Source: Mycobacterium sp. UM_CSW | GTDB lineage: Bacteria; Actinomycetota; Actinomycetes; Mycobacteriales; Mycobacteriaceae | Direction: 5' to 3' | DNA length: 49,636 nt | Assembly (NCBI RefSeq): GCF_000455205.1 | Contig: NZ_AUWQ01000025.1 | Coordinates: 1 to 49,636, forward strand | Part shown: positions 7,465-16,666 of the stretch, piece by piece | Position numbering within the stretch: position 1 is the first letter of the stretch | How the letters are laid out: every line of letters starts with the position of its first letter | Made by a program: the position numbers and the translations under genes | Notes under the pieces: generated by a model | Databases searched by the model: none | Told to the model about the DNA's origin: nothing | What the model saw: the letters and a program-made list of their open reading frames with translations, nothing else

Positions 7465-8472
7465 CTAGCGCGACGACCGGATCTCGCGGGGCAGCGCGAA
7501 CACCAGGGTCTCCTGGGCCGTCGTCACCGGCTGCACCACGTCGAAGCCGCAGTCGGCGAGGCGCTCCAGCACACCGCGCACCAGCACCTCGGGCACCGAC
7601 GCCCCCGAGGTGACGCCCACCGTCGTGACGCCCTCCAACCACGCCGGGTCGATGTCGTCGGCGCAGTCGACCAGGTGCGCGGCCGCGGTGCCGCCGCCCA
7701 GCGCCACCTCGACCAGCCGCACCGAGTTCGACGAGTTGCGCGACCCGACGACGATGACCAGCTCGCATTCGGGCGCCATCGCCTTGACCGCGACCTGGCG
7801 ATTCTGGGTCGCGTAGCAGATGTCGTCGCTGGGCGGGTCCTGCAGCTTCGGGAAGCGTTGGCGCAGCCGCTCGACGATCTCCATCGTCTCGTCGACCGAG
7901 AGCGTGGTCTGCGAGAGCCAGACCACCTTGTTCTCGTCGCGCACCGTCACGTTGTCCACCGCGGCGACGCCGTCGACCAGCTGCACGTGCTCGGGCGCCT
8001 CGCCGGCGGTCCCGATGACCTCCTCGTGCCCCTGGTGGCCGATGAGCAGGATGTCGTAGTCGTCCCGGGCGAAGCGCCTGGCCTCGTTGTGCACCTTGGT
8101 CACCAGGGGGCAGGTGGCATCGATGGTCTGCAGGTTGCGTTCGGCGGCGGCGGCGTAGACGGTCGGCGCGACGCCGTGCGCGGAGAACACCACGATGGCA
8201 CCCTCGGGCACTTCGTCGGTCTCCTGCACGAAAACGGCGCCGGCCTTCTTCAGCGTGTCGACGACGTGCCGGTTGTGCACGATCTCGTGGCGCACGTAGA
8301 CGGGGGCGCCGTGCTTCTCCAGGGCGCGCTCGACCGTCTCGACGGCCCGGTCCACCCCCGCGCAGTAGCCACGCGGCTCCGCCAGGAGCACCCTCTTGCG
8401 AGTTGGGTCGTGGGCTACCGAGCTGGCTGGTCCCACAGAGCCGGGAATTCCCATGTCAACAGTCGGCGGCAT
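7465..8472 (-). CDS. ispH: 4-hydroxy-3-methylbut-2-enyl diphosphate reductase (IspH/LytB)
   Basis: This 335-residue iron-sulfur enzyme performs the last step of the MEP pathway, converting HMBPP to IPP and DMAPP. The three cluster cysteines are in RGYCAGV (C37), IDATCPLV and [11 protein letters not shown]. Conserved HEIVHN, SAHGV and GSRNSSNS segments bind the diphosphate. I chose ATG 8472 ([11 protein letters not shown]) because it gives the 335-residue length I recall for M. tuberculosis LytB2 and sits 7 nt behind a TACCCT -10 box. The gene is divergent from the lipid-droplet protein gene. Confidence 0.96.
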   Translation of the reverse strand: MPPTVDMGIPGSVGPASSVAHDPTRKRVLLAEPRGYCAGVDRAVETVERALEKHGAPVYVRHEIVHNRHVVDTLKKAGAVFVQETDEVPEGAIVVFSAHGVAPTVYAAAAERNLQTIDATCPLVTKVHNEARRFARDDYDILLIGHQGHEEVIGTAGEAPEHVQLVDGVAAVDNVTVRDENKVVWLSQTTLSVDETMEIVERLRQRFPKLQDPPSDDICYATQNRQVAVKAMAPECELVIVVGSRNSSNSVRLVEVALGGGTAAAHLVDCADDIDPAWLEGVTTVGVTSGASVPEVLVRGVLERLADCGFDVVQPVTTAQETLVFALPREIRSSR

Positions 8473-8485
8473 GACATTCAGGGTA
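8472..8485 (-). promoter_or_regulatory. candidate ispH promoter -10, leaderless ATG
   Basis: On the minus strand, TACCCT (8485-8480) is followed by 7 nt and then the ispH ATG (8472-8470). No purine-rich ribosome site is present, so a leaderless transcript is predicted. Confidence 0.5.
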
Positions 8486-8537
8486 CCGGCCGGCGGTCGG
8501 CTTGGACTTATCCGTGGGTTGAGGCAGTCTTGGACCC

Positions 8538-9128
8538 ATGGCCACTGCACCGTACGGAGTTCGGCTGATAGTCGGCGCGGCGACAGTCGCTGTCGAGGAG
8601 ACCATGAAGCTGCCGAAAACCATCCTGATGTACCCCATGACGCTGGCCAGCACGGCGGCGCACATAGTGATGCGATTTCAGCAGAACCTCGCCGAGCTGG
8701 TCATCAAGGGCGACACCACCCTGGAGTCGATCTTTCCGCCCAAGGACGAGAAGCCGGAATGGGCGACCTTCGACGAGGACCTGCCCGAAGACGACGGGGT
8801 CCCAGCGGCCGACGGCGACGAAGCCGAGCGGCGGGCCGAGGGCCGGTTCGCGCTGTACTCGGTGGCCGACGCGCACGAGGACGCCAGCGCGCTCGTCAAA
8901 CCAGCCAAGCAATCCAAGAAGCCGGCGGCGAAATCGACCGTCGCGCAGCCGGCGGTGGCCACCGAACTCGACTACCCCACGCTGACGCTGGCCCAGCTGC
9001 GCGCCAGGCTGCAGCAGCTCAGCGTGGACGAGCTCGAGGCCCTGCTGGCCTACGAACAGGCCACCAAGGCCCGGGCGCCGTTCCAGACGCTCCTCGCCAA
9101 CAGGATCACCCGCGCGAACGCGAAGTGA
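8538..9128 (+). CDS. lipid droplet-associated-type protein (Rv1109c-like)
   Basis: This 196-residue protein begins [21 protein letters not shown]. It has an amphipathic/hydrophobic region [21 protein letters not shown], then an acidic linker, a Lys/Ala-rich segment ([12 protein letters not shown]), and a helical end [30 protein letters not shown]. Homologs at this locus are annotated, as I recall, as lipid droplet-associated proteins. The hydrophobic helix followed by a charged region fits a surface-binding protein. Its stop overlaps the xseA GTG start by 4 bp (GTGA). Confidence 0.75.
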   Translation: MATAPYGVRLIVGAATVAVEETMKLPKTILMYPMTLASTAAHIVMRFQQNLAELVIKGDTTLESIFPPKDEKPEWATFDEDLPEDDGVPAADGDEAERRAEGRFALYSVADAHEDASALVKPAKQSKKPAAKSTVAQPAVATELDYPTLTLAQLRARLQQLSVDELEALLAYEQATKARAPFQTLLANRITRANAK

Positions 9129-10378
9129 CCCGAGCGGCCAATCCCGAACCCAACTCCGCGGAGAACCCCTTTCCGGTGCGCGCGGTGGCGGTGCGCGTCG
9201 CGGGCTGGATCGACAAGCTCGGCATCGTCTGGGTCGAGGGGCAGCTGGCCCAGATCACGATGCGCCCCGACTCCAAGACGGTGTTCATGGTGCTGCGCGA
9301 CCCGGCCGCCGACATGTCGCTGACCGTGACGTGTTCGCGTGACCTGGTGGCTAACGCGCCGGTGAAACTCGCCGAAGGCACCCAGGTGGTGGTCTGCGGC
9401 AAGCCGTCGTTCTACACCGGCCGCGGCACATTCTCGTTGCGGCTCAGTGAGATTCGCGCGGTCGGCATCGGCGAGCTGTTGGCGCGCATCGACCGGCTGC
9501 GCCGGCTGCTCGACGCCGAAGGGCTCTTCGACCCTCGGTTCAAGCGGCCAATCCCCTTCCTGCCCAACAGGATCGGGCTGATCACCGGCCGTGCCAGCGC
9601 CGCCGAACACGACGTGACGACCGTGGCCGGCGCCCGCTGGCCCGGCGTGCGTTTCGCGGTGCGCAACACGGCCGTCCAGGGGCCCAACGCGGTCGCGCAG
9701 ATCGTCGAGGCGCTGGCCGAACTCGACCGCGACCAGGACGTCGACGTGATCGTGCTGGCCCGCGGCGGGGGCAGCGTGGAAGACCTGCTGCCGTTCTCCG
9801 ACGAAACCCTGTGCCGCGCGATCGCGGCCTGCCGCACCCCGGTGATCAGCGCGATCGGGCACGAGCCCGACAACCCGCTGTGCGATCTGGTCGCCGACCT
9901 GCGCGCCGCGACCCCCACCGACGCCGCCAAGAAGGTGGTTCCCGACACCGCCGCCGAGCAGCGGCTGATCGATGATCTGCGCCGGCGCAGCGCGCAGGCC
10001 CTGCGCAACTGGGTGTCCCGCGAACAGCGCGCGCTGACCCAGCTGCGCAGCCGGCCGGTGCTGGCCGAGCCGTTGACGGCGCTGACCGCCCGCGCCGACG
10101 AGATCCACCGCGCCCGCTCGGCGGTGCGCCGCGACATCAGGCGGCTGGTTGCCGCCGAGGCCGACCGCATCGGTCACCTGAGCGCCCGGCTGGCCACCCT
10201 GGGCCCCGCGGCCACCCTGGCCCGCGGCTATGCCGTCGTGCAGACCGTTCCCGACGCGGGGCCCGCGGCGGTGCTGCGTTCGGTCGACGACGCGCCGCCG
10301 GGCACGCGGCTTCGGGTGCGGGTCGCTGACGGCGCCGTGGCGGCCGTGAGCGAGGGGGTGTCCGATGGCGGCCAATGA
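9125..10378 (+). CDS. xseA: exodeoxyribonuclease VII large subunit
   Basis: This 417-residue subunit starts at GTG 9125, overlapping the upstream stop. An N-terminal OB-fold spans about residues 15-110 ([20 protein letters not shown]). The catalytic core follows: [39 protein letters not shown] and [32 protein letters not shown] long helical arm carries XseB binding. With XseB it forms exonuclease VII, a processive single-strand exonuclease used in mismatch repair and recombination. The xseB start lies inside its 3' end. Confidence 0.96.
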   Translation: MTRAANPEPNSAENPFPVRAVAVRVAGWIDKLGIVWVEGQLAQITMRPDSKTVFMVLRDPAADMSLTVTCSRDLVANAPVKLAEGTQVVVCGKPSFYTGRGTFSLRLSEIRAVGIGELLARIDRLRRLLDAEGLFDPRFKRPIPFLPNRIGLITGRASAAEHDVTTVAGARWPGVRFAVRNTAVQGPNAVAQIVEALAELDRDQDVDVIVLARGGGSVEDLLPFSDETLCRAIAACRTPVISAIGHEPDNPLCDLVADLRAATPTDAAKKVVPDTAAEQRLIDDLRRRSAQALRNWVSREQRALTQLRSRPVLAEPLTALTARADEIHRARSAVRRDIRRLVAAEADRIGHLSARLATLGPAATLARGYAVVQTVPDAGPAAVLRSVDDAPPGTRLRVRVADGAVAAVSEGVSDGGQ

Positions 10379-10610
10379 CGAAGAATCGGGGCGGCCAATT
10401 ACGCCCATTAGTCAGCTTGGCTATGAAGCGTGCCGCGACGAGCTGATCGAAGTGGTGCGGCTGCTGGAACAGGGCGGCTTGGACCTGGATGCGTCGCTGC
10501 AGCTCTGGGAAAGAGGCGAAAAGCTGGCTAAACGGTGCGAAGAACACTTAGCTGGAGCGCGCAAGCGGGTCGAGGACGCGCTGGCTGCCGGCGAGGCGGA
10601 AGAGGGCTGA
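10365..10610 (+). CDS. xseB: exodeoxyribonuclease VII small subunit
   Basis: This 81-residue helical protein has the XseB signature: [45 protein letters not shown]. It assembles along the XseA helical arm. The ATG at 10365 is 14 bp inside xseA, a classic translationally coupled arrangement. It ends 74 bp before the hydroxysteroid dehydrogenase, whose own regulated promoter lies in that gap. Confidence 0.96.
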   Translation: MAANDEESGRPITPISQLGYEACRDELIEVVRLLEQGGLDLDASLQLWERGEKLAKRCEEHLAGARKRVEDALAAGEAEEG

Positions 10611-10656
10611 GCGCCGGCCCTGCCGCTCAATCGGCCGGCAATCACCGGTTCAATAT

Positions 10657-10670
10657 TGGAACACGTTTCA
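10657..10670. promoter_or_regulatory. KstR-type operator upstream of 3beta-HSD
   Basis: TGGAACACGTTTCA matches the published KstR consensus TNNAACNNGTTNNA at every fixed base. It sits 15 bp before the dehydrogenase ATG, directly upstream of the TAAGCT -10 box (10673-10678), a position suited to repression. KstR is the TetR-type repressor of mycobacterial cholesterol catabolism, relieved by cholesterol-derived CoA thioesters. From memory, the ortholog in M. smegmatis is KstR-controlled. Confidence 0.85.
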
Positions 10671-10672
10671 GT

Positions 10673-10685
10673 TAAGCTTTCCGCA
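10673..10685 (+). promoter_or_regulatory. 3beta-HSD promoter -10, leaderless ATG
   Basis: TAAGCT (10673-10678) lies 6 nt before the ATG at 10685; TTCAAT about 18 bp upstream could be the -35. The transcript would start at or next to the ATG. Confidence 0.6.
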
Positions 10686-11770
10686 TGGGTGATCCATCAC
10701 TGACAACCGAACTCGGGCGCGTCCTGGTCACCGGCGGCTCGGGGTTTGTCGGCGCGAACCTGGTGACCACCCTGCTCGACCGCGGATACCAGGTGCGTTC
10801 GTTCGACCGCGCCCCCTCGCCGCTGCCGGCGCATCCACAGCTGGAGGTGCTGCAGGGCGACATCACGGATGCGGGCGTCTGCGCCGCGGCGGTCGACGGC
10901 ATCGACACCGTGTTCCACACCGCCGCGCTCATCGAGCTGATGGGCGGCGCGTCGGTCACCGAGGAATACCGTCAGCGCAGCTTCGCCGTCAACGTCGGCG
11001 GCACGGAGAATCTGGTGCACGCCGGGCAGCGGGCCGGTGTGAAGCGGTTCGTCTACACCTCGTCCAACAGCGTGGTGATGGGCGGGCAGAACATCGCCGG
11101 GGGCGACGAGACGCTGCCCTATACCAACAGATTCAACGACCTCTACACCGAGACGAAGGTGGTCGCCGAACAATTTGTATTGGCGCAGAACGGTGTTCAG
11201 GGCATGCTGACGTGCGCGATCCGGCCCAGCGGCATCTGGGGCCGCGGCGATCAGACGATGTTTCGCAGGTTGTTCGAAAGCGTGATCGCCGGGCACGTCA
11301 AGGTGCTGATCGGCCGCAAGTCCGCCCGGCTCGATAACTCCTACGTGCACAACCTGATTCACGGTTTCATCCTGGCCGCCCAGCATCTGGTCCCCGGCGG
11401 CACGGCGCCCGGTCAGGCGTACTTCATCAACGACGCCGACCCGATCAACATGTTCGAGTTCGCCCGGCCGGTGGTGGAGGCCTGCGGCGTCAACTGGCCC
11501 CGGGTGCGCGTGAATGGCCCGATGGTCCGCGCGGCGATGAGCGGTTGGCAGCGGCTGCATTTCCGGTTCGGGATACCGGCGCCGCTGCTGGAGCCGCTGG
11601 CCATCGAGCGGTTGTATCTGGACAACTACTTCTCGATCGACAAGGCGCGGCGCGATCTCGGATACGAGCCGTTGTTCACCACCGACAAGGCCATGTCCGA
11701 GTGCCTGCCGTACTACGTGGACTTGTTCGGCCAGATGAAGAGTCAGGCCGCAGCCGCCCGGACGAAGTAG
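10685..11770 (+). CDS. hsd: 3beta-hydroxysteroid dehydrogenase / cholesterol oxidoreductase
   Basis: This 361-residue extended short-chain dehydrogenase oxidises 3beta-hydroxy-5-ene steroids such as cholesterol to the 3-keto-4-ene form, the first step of ring degradation. The NAD-binding loop is VLVTGGSGFVGANL (residues 13-26). The catalytic pair is Y154 and K158 in LYTETKVVAEQF. The substrate-side region contains AIRPSGIWGRGDQTMFRRL. It matches Rv1106c in sequence and position. Control by KstR is predicted from the operator at 10657-10670. It is convergent with a TetR gene 31 bp downstream. Confidence 0.93.
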   Translation: MGDPSLTTELGRVLVTGGSGFVGANLVTTLLDRGYQVRSFDRAPSPLPAHPQLEVLQGDITDAGVCAAAVDGIDTVFHTAALIELMGGASVTEEYRQRSFAVNVGGTENLVHAGQRAGVKRFVYTSSNSVVMGGQNIAGGDETLPYTNRFNDLYTETKVVAEQFVLAQNGVQGMLTCAIRPSGIWGRGDQTMFRRLFESVIAGHVKVLIGRKSARLDNSYVHNLIHGFILAAQHLVPGGTAPGQAYFINDADPINMFEFARPVVEACGVNWPRVRVNGPMVRAAMSGWQRLHFRFGIPAPLLEPLAIERLYLDNYFSIDKARRDLGYEPLFTTDKAMSECLPYYVDLFGQMKSQAAAARTK

Positions 11771-11801
11771 CGAGACAAGTTCGCTCGCATCATGACCGGC
11801 T

Positions 11802-12374
11802 TCACCGTGCGATGGCGCGCCAGACCAACTCAGAGATGATTCGGCAGTATTCGTCGTCGACCGGCTCGCCGGTGAATAGCGCGCGCATGTTGATCGGTGC
11901 GAACAGCAATTCCAGCACTGTCAGCGCGTCGACACCGTCTCGAAGTTCGCCACGCTCTCGTGCGCGGTCGACCACGACGCGATGGGTGCCCGCGCGAGCT
12001 CGCCAAATTTCCCTGCGAATTCGGGCGCTTGGCAAGTCCGGGTTGTCGATTATGTGTGTGATCTGTAAACGGCGCCCAATCTCTGAATTGACGTAGTAGG
12101 TCATCCCGGCCGCCAGAGCAAACAGGTCGGTACGGAGCGAACCCGTATCCGGCGCCGTGACTTCTCTGCTCGGCCACGCCAAGAAAACTTCGAGCATGAG
12201 GCTGTCTTCGTCGCCCCACTCTCGGCGAATCGCCACTGGGTCGAGCCGGTGCCGGTCAGCCAGCGACAGAATGCGGAAACGGTCTATGCCCCAACGAGTT
12301 AGTTCATCATAGGCGGCGGCGAGCACTCGTTCGCGGAAATCCTCCGGCATCGAGTGCTCACCCACCCCTGACAT
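11802..12374 (-). CDS. TetR/AcrR-like transcriptional regulator
   Basis: This protein of about 190 residues has an N-terminal TetR-like DNA-binding helix bundle: FRERVLAAAYDELTRWGIDRFRILSLADRHRLDPVAIRREWGDEDSLMLEVFLAW. It departs from the usual TVYRYF recognition motif. The C-terminal domain includes VDRARERGELRDGVDALTVLELLFAPINMRALFTGEP, resembling the TetR C-terminal family in which a pocket binds hydrophobic ligands. The start is uncertain: ATG 12374 has AGGCGGG nearby; GTG 12380 and ATG 12350 are alternatives. It is convergent with hsd, so regulation of hsd is possible but not shown. Confidence 0.75.
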   Translation of the reverse strand: MSGVGEHSMPEDFRERVLAAAYDELTRWGIDRFRILSLADRHRLDPVAIRREWGDEDSLMLEVFLAWPSREVTAPDTGSLRTDLFALAAGMTYYVNSEIGRRLQITHIIDNPDLPSARIRREIWRARAGTHRVVVDRARERGELRDGVDALTVLELLFAPINMRALFTGEPVDDEYCRIISELVWRAIAR

Positions 12375-12492
12375 CTCCACCCGCCTGCAAATGTGAACCC
12401 CGGTTTTAGAAATAACTTGCCCAATCTAACCATGGGCACTAAGCGATGCTGAGCTGCAGTTAATGAAGACGAGCGAGTTCAGCTTTGTGGTA

Positions 12493-14028
12493 CTAGCGGA
12501 AGCTCACCATCTGGGCGCCCCAGGCGGCCCGGATGGGCGCGTCGACGTCGTTGACGATCGTGTCGCGCTTGTCGATCAGCAGGCACGCGCGATCGGCCTC
12601 CTGGTAGGGTGTCCAATCCGGCTCGCCGGCTGGGCCCTCGGGTTTGCCATGGGTGGCGAAGTTGACCCACCTGGTGCGCACCCGTTTCGAAACCGCCTTG
12701 GCGGTCTTGGCGCCGCCCAGCTTCAGGGTCGGGTCCTTCGGCGCCCCGAGATTGCCCCAGACGTAAGGCAATTCGGTGGCGTGGGCGGCGTTGACCAGCA
12801 GCAGTTTCAGCAACGGAGTCGAGTAGTCGAACCGGTACAGATACACCGGGGCCACGTGGGAGTGCCCTTCGGCCAGCCACACCGACGGCATCCGGAAGCC
12901 CACGTCGGTGGCGATGCTCAAAGACCTTGCCTTGCGCCGCAATCCGGAGTAGGCGGACACGATCTGCTCCTGGGTGGGCAATTGCAGGTCGGGTTGTTCG
13001 GCGGCGATCTGGGTGAACATCGAAGTGATCGCGCGCGGGGTGATCGGCATCAGCGGCGAGCGCATCAGCCGGAACAGCGCCGCCTCATGCTTGTTGGTGC
13101 CGATGATCAGCGGCACCGGGTGCAAGCGACCCTCCTGCGCCAGCTTGACCGGATAGTCGTGCAGCAGCTCGCCGTCGACGATCGGGACGAACGCGAGCGT
13201 GCCCGGATTGCGCACGGGCACTTCGTCGAACACCTGCTGCGACGCGGCGAGGATCGCCGCGATCGGCGCGTCGGGCAACGTGTCCGGGTCGATTCGCAGC
13301 TTGTCGAGGAAGCTGACGGCGACGCGCTCGGCCCGCTCGCGGTCGTACACCGAAGTGGCCGGAGAACTCTGGACGATCGCACCGGCGAACAGGCCCTCGG
13401 CCGCCGGGGCGGCCAGCAGCGTCGTGACGATCCCCGCGCCGGCGGATTCGCCGAACAGCGTGACCCGTTGGGGATCGCCGCCGAACGCCGCGATGTTTTC
13501 CCGCACCCAGCGCAACGCGGCCAGCACGTCATACAGCCCGATGTTCGAGTCGAAGCGGTGCCGCGCGGTGTTGAACGACGACAGGTCGAGAAATCCCAGC
13601 GCCCCGAGCCGATAGTTGACCGTCACGACCACGACGTCACCGCTACTGACCAACCGGTGGCCCTCGTAGAGCGGCTGGCTGGCCGATCCCAGCACGTAGG
13701 CGCCGCCGTGTAGCCACACCAGCACCGGTTTGCCGTCGCCGGGCGCGGTGCCCGCCGGGGCGAAGACGTTCAGGCTCAGGCAGTCTTCACCCTGCGGCGC
13801 ACCGAGTTCCAGAGGCATGTTGGGGAAGGTGGGTTGCGGGCAGGCCGGGCCGTAGGACGTGGCGTCGGCGACCTCCGCCCACCGCTTCGGCGGCTCCGGA
13901 CGCCGGAACCGCAGGTCGCCGACGGGCGGCGCGGCGTACCGGATGCCCTTCCAGCTCCGGACGCCGCCGTCGTCGCCGCCCCGGACCGGGCCATGGGTCG
14001 TTTCGACCACGCGGTTGTCGGTCGCCAT
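12493..14028 (-). CDS. type-B carboxylesterase (para-nitrobenzyl-esterase-like), intact
   Basis: This complete 511-residue alpha/beta hydrolase has the full carboxylesterase-B layout: the N-terminal THGPVRGG and FKGIRYAAPPVG-like region, EDCLSLNVFAP, the oxyanion HGGAY loop (about 107-111), the nucleophile Ser195 in VTLFGESAGA, an acidic residue in GTNKHEAALF and a His in AAHATELPYVWGN. It hydrolyses carboxylic esters; the substrate is unknown. In M. tuberculosis the equivalent slot, as I recall, holds two fragments (Rv1104/Rv1105), so this is the unbroken form. It lies 15 bp downstream of the dienelactone hydrolase gene on the same strand. Confidence 0.92.
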   Translation of the reverse strand: MATDNRVVETTHGPVRGGDDGGVRSWKGIRYAAPPVGDLRFRRPEPPKRWAEVADATSYGPACPQPTFPNMPLELGAPQGEDCLSLNVFAPAGTAPGDGKPVLVWLHGGAYVLGSASQPLYEGHRLVSSGDVVVVTVNYRLGALGFLDLSSFNTARHRFDSNIGLYDVLAALRWVRENIAAFGGDPQRVTLFGESAGAGIVTTLLAAPAAEGLFAGAIVQSSPATSVYDRERAERVAVSFLDKLRIDPDTLPDAPIAAILAASQQVFDEVPVRNPGTLAFVPIVDGELLHDYPVKLAQEGRLHPVPLIIGTNKHEAALFRLMRSPLMPITPRAITSMFTQIAAEQPDLQLPTQEQIVSAYSGLRRKARSLSIATDVGFRMPSVWLAEGHSHVAPVYLYRFDYSTPLLKLLLVNAAHATELPYVWGNLGAPKDPTLKLGGAKTAKAVSKRVRTRWVNFATHGKPEGPAGEPDWTPYQEADRACLLIDKRDTIVNDVDAPIRAAWGAQMVSFR

Positions 14029-14043
14029 GGTTCTCCAGCTTCC

Positions 14044-14841
14044 CTAACTCAGCCGCTCGGTTAGGAATTCGACTACCCGTTTGCGCGCCTCGTAAGCCGG
14101 ATGGCCGTCGACTTCACGAACCTCGGTGGTCAGCACCGAGTGGGCTGACTTCCCGAATCCGTATTCATTGCCCTGGCTCGAGTCGATCTCTATCACCTCG
14201 AAAGCGTCGCCCAGTCGCTCCTTGAGCACCGCAAACCGTTCAGCGGGCACCACCGGGTCCTCGCTGAACCGTAAACCCAAGGCGCACAAGCCTTCGTTGG
14301 CGGCGCGGCCTGCGACGGTGGCCAGCTCCTCCTCACTCAGGCCAGGATCGCGCCGCCGCGCACGGCCCAGCGGCAGGGGCACCGACGGCTGGGAGAGCAC
14401 GGGAGCCAGGACGCTGTCGTCGACCGCGGCGGCCAACGCGAAGCCGCCGGTGAAGCACTGGCCGATCACACCGACGCCTTTGCCCGGCGTCGACGCGTTG
14501 AGATCACGAGCCAGCGCGCGTAGGAACAACGACACCGGCCGCTGCTTGTTGGTTGCAAACGCGGCGAATTCCTTTGCCACACAGGCCCGCGCGAGGCTCG
14601 TCACGATGGATCCGGTCGTCTTGGCCCTGCCCGGCTCACCGAACAGCGACGGCATGGCGACGGTGAAGCCGTTGTCCACCAGGTGATTACCCAGGCCCAG
14701 TACCTCGGGATGGATGCCGGGGATCTCGGGAATCAACACCACGCCTGGGCCGGTGCCCTTGCGGTAGACGTCGTGGGTGTAGCCGCCACCGGTGAACGGT
14801 GCCACGGACCATCCGGACAGGTCTGCTTGGGGTGCGGTCAC
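14044..14841 (-). CDS. dienelactone hydrolase family protein
   Basis: This 265-residue alpha/beta hydrolase has the dienelactone-hydrolase Cys nucleophile motif VGVIGQCFTGGFALA (Cys at about residue 129), the acidic residue in RFSEDPVVPAERF and His in FGKSAHSVLT. The N-terminus contains GPGVVLIPEIPGIHPEVLGL. The substrate is unknown. I prefer the GTG at 14841 because AGAAGG lies 6 nt upstream; a GTG five codons earlier overlaps the preceding stop by one base (TAGTG). It probably forms an operon with the esterase below and the DUF4245 gene above. Confidence 0.87.
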   Translation of the reverse strand: MTAPQADLSGWSVAPFTGGGYTHDVYRKGTGPGVVLIPEIPGIHPEVLGLGNHLVDNGFTVAMPSLFGEPGRAKTTGSIVTSLARACVAKEFAAFATNKQRPVSLFLRALARDLNASTPGKGVGVIGQCFTGGFALAAAVDDSVLAPVLSQPSVPLPLGRARRRDPGLSEEELATVAGRAANEGLCALGLRFSEDPVVPAERFAVLKERLGDAFEVIEIDSSQGNEYGFGKSAHSVLTTEVREVDGHPAYEARKRVVEFLTERLS

Positions 14842-14855
14842 GCGGTGCCTTCTCA

Positions 14856-15539
14856 CTAGCCCTCTTGAAGGGCGGGTAACGGCGACGCCGTCTGCGTCGC
14901 CGAGGCCAGCGTACGGAATTCGTCGGGGCTACCGGCACCGGTTATCGCGATCTGGGTGGCGCCGGCCGGCCCGGTCAGCCGGGTGGTCCACACCGGCTCG
15001 GTGTCGGACCCCTTCTGGCCCGCGCCGCGATAGACGACCCAGTTGACCCCGTCGACGTCGACCGCACCGGTCGGATACGCCGAGGGATGGACCGACCCGA
15101 CGAGCTTGTCCTCGTCGGCGTTGCTCTGGATCAGGCCCAGGTACATGCCCGTCGGGCTGATGTAGCCCACGGTCGAGGTGGCCGCGTGCGACCGCTGACC
15201 TGTCGAGGGGTCGGTCCGGCCGTTGTCGATGCCCCCGCGACCGCCCGAGTTGGGGTGCCATCCGGCGGGCAACTGGGGCAGCCGGATCGGAAAGCCCAGC
15301 GTCTGGGCGTCCGCCCGCAAGGCGGCCGCCGCATCGTAGGACGGGATCGCGCCCTTGTTGGTCCCGACCGGCTGAAACGAGCACATCCCGACCAGGCCGG
15401 CCAGCAGGATGCAGCCGATCACCAGCGGCATCAGCGACCAGAACATGTCGCGACCGTCCTGAAGCAACCGGGGCTTTGCCGGTTTGGGCGCCGGCGCCGG
15501 CTCGCCTAGCTCGGCGTTCGGCTGCGGCTCGTCGGTCAT
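14856..15539 (-). CDS. DUF4245 single-pass membrane protein
   Basis: This 227-residue protein starts at ATG 15539 (MTDEPQPNAELG). A Pro-rich cytoplasmic part is followed by one membrane segment (FWSLMPLVIGCILLAGLVGMC, about 30-50). The extracytoplasmic domain contains FPIRLPQLPAGWHPNSG, GYISPTGMYLGLIQSN, DGVNWVVYRG and PVWTTRLTGPAGATQIAITG, typical of DUF4245. The function is unknown and the locus corresponds to Rv1100. A GATACT -10-like box 7 nt before the ATG suggests a leaderless start. It is divergent from glpX, 56 bp apart. Confidence 0.88.
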   Translation of the reverse strand: MTDEPQPNAELGEPAPAPKPAKPRLLQDGRDMFWSLMPLVIGCILLAGLVGMCSFQPVGTNKGAIPSYDAAAALRADAQTLGFPIRLPQLPAGWHPNSGGRGGIDNGRTDPSTGQRSHAATSTVGYISPTGMYLGLIQSNADEDKLVGSVHPSAYPTGAVDVDGVNWVVYRGAGQKGSDTEPVWTTRLTGPAGATQIAITGAGSPDEFRTLASATQTASPLPALQEG

Positions 15540-15595
15540 GAGCCCGAGTATCCCAGTTCCCGCAGACCGATCCGCTTCTGGGACAATCGGCAACC

Positions 15596-16630
15596 ATGAG
15601 CGATCGCCCTCAACGCCGCGAAGCCCCCGACCGCAACCTGGCGATGGAGCTGGTCCGGGTAACCGAGGCGGGTGCCATGGCGGCCGGCCGGTGGGTGGGC
15701 CGCGGCGACAAGGAGGGCGGCGACGGCGCGGCCGTCGACGCCATCCGCGAGCTGGTCAACACCGTGTCGATGCGCGGCGTGGTGGTGATCGGCGAGGGCG
15801 AGAAGGATCAGGCGCCGATGCTCTACAACGGCGAGGAGGTCGGCAACGGGGACGGCCCGGAGTGCGACTTCGCCGTCGACCCGGTGGACGGCACCACGTT
15901 GATGAGCAAGGGCATGCCCAACGCCATCTCGGTGCTGGCGGTGGCCGACCGGGGCGCGATGTTCGACCCGTCGGCGGTGTTCTACATGAACAAGATCGCC
16001 GTCGGGCCCGAGGCCGCCAACGTGCTCGACATCACCGCGCCGATCGCCGACAACATCAAGGCCGTCGCCAAGGTCAAGGCCCTGTCGGTGCGCGACATGA
16101 CGGTGTGCATCCTGGACCGGCCGCGGCACGCGCAACTCATCGAAGACGTCCGGGCCACCGGGGCCCGGATCCGGCTGATCACCGACGGCGACGTCGCCGG
16201 CGCCATCTCCGCGTGCCGGCCGGAGTCGGGCACCGACATGCTGGCCGGCATCGGCGGCACCCCAGAGGGCATCATCGCCGCGGCGGCGATCCGCTGCATG
16301 GGCGGGGCGATCCAGGCGCAACTGGCGCCCAAGGACGACGCCGAGCGCCGCAAGGCGCTGGACGCGGGCTACGACCTGGACCAGATATTGACCACGGAGG
16401 ACCTGGTGTCCGGCGAGAACGTGTTCTTCTGCGCGACGGGGGTCACCGAGGGCGACCTGCTCAAGGGCGTGCGGTACTACCCCGGCGGCTGCACCACCCA
16501 GTCGATCGTGATGCGCTCGAAGTCGGGCACCGTGCGCCTGATCGAGGCCTACCACCGGCTGTCCAAGCTCAACGAGTACTCCTCGATCGACTTCACCGGC
16601 GACAGCTCTGCCGCCTATCCCCTGCCCTGA
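15596..16630 (+). CDS. glpX: class II fructose-1,6-bisphosphatase
   Basis: This 344-residue gluconeogenic enzyme removes the 1-phosphate of fructose 1,6-bisphosphate. Metal- and substrate-binding motifs are visible: [29 protein letters not shown] and [17 protein letters not shown]. The C-terminal part has [19 protein letters not shown]. It is the Li+-sensitive class II type and the only bisphosphatase type known in mycobacteria, needed for growth on fatty acids. It is followed 36 bp later by fumarase on the same strand, pairing two central-carbon enzymes in one likely operon. Confidence 0.97.
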   Translation: MSDRPQRREAPDRNLAMELVRVTEAGAMAAGRWVGRGDKEGGDGAAVDAIRELVNTVSMRGVVVIGEGEKDQAPMLYNGEEVGNGDGPECDFAVDPVDGTTLMSKGMPNAISVLAVADRGAMFDPSAVFYMNKIAVGPEAANVLDITAPIADNIKAVAKVKALSVRDMTVCILDRPRHAQLIEDVRATGARIRLITDGDVAGAISACRPESGTDMLAGIGGTPEGIIAAAAIRCMGGAIQAQLAPKDDAERRKALDAGYDLDQILTTEDLVSGENVFFCATGVTEGDLLKGVRYYPGGCTTQSIVMRSKSGTVRLIEAYHRLSKLNEYSSIDFTGDSSAAYPLP

Positions 16631-16666
16631 CCGACCCGACGCGAAACGAAAGAGGAAGACCGATCT

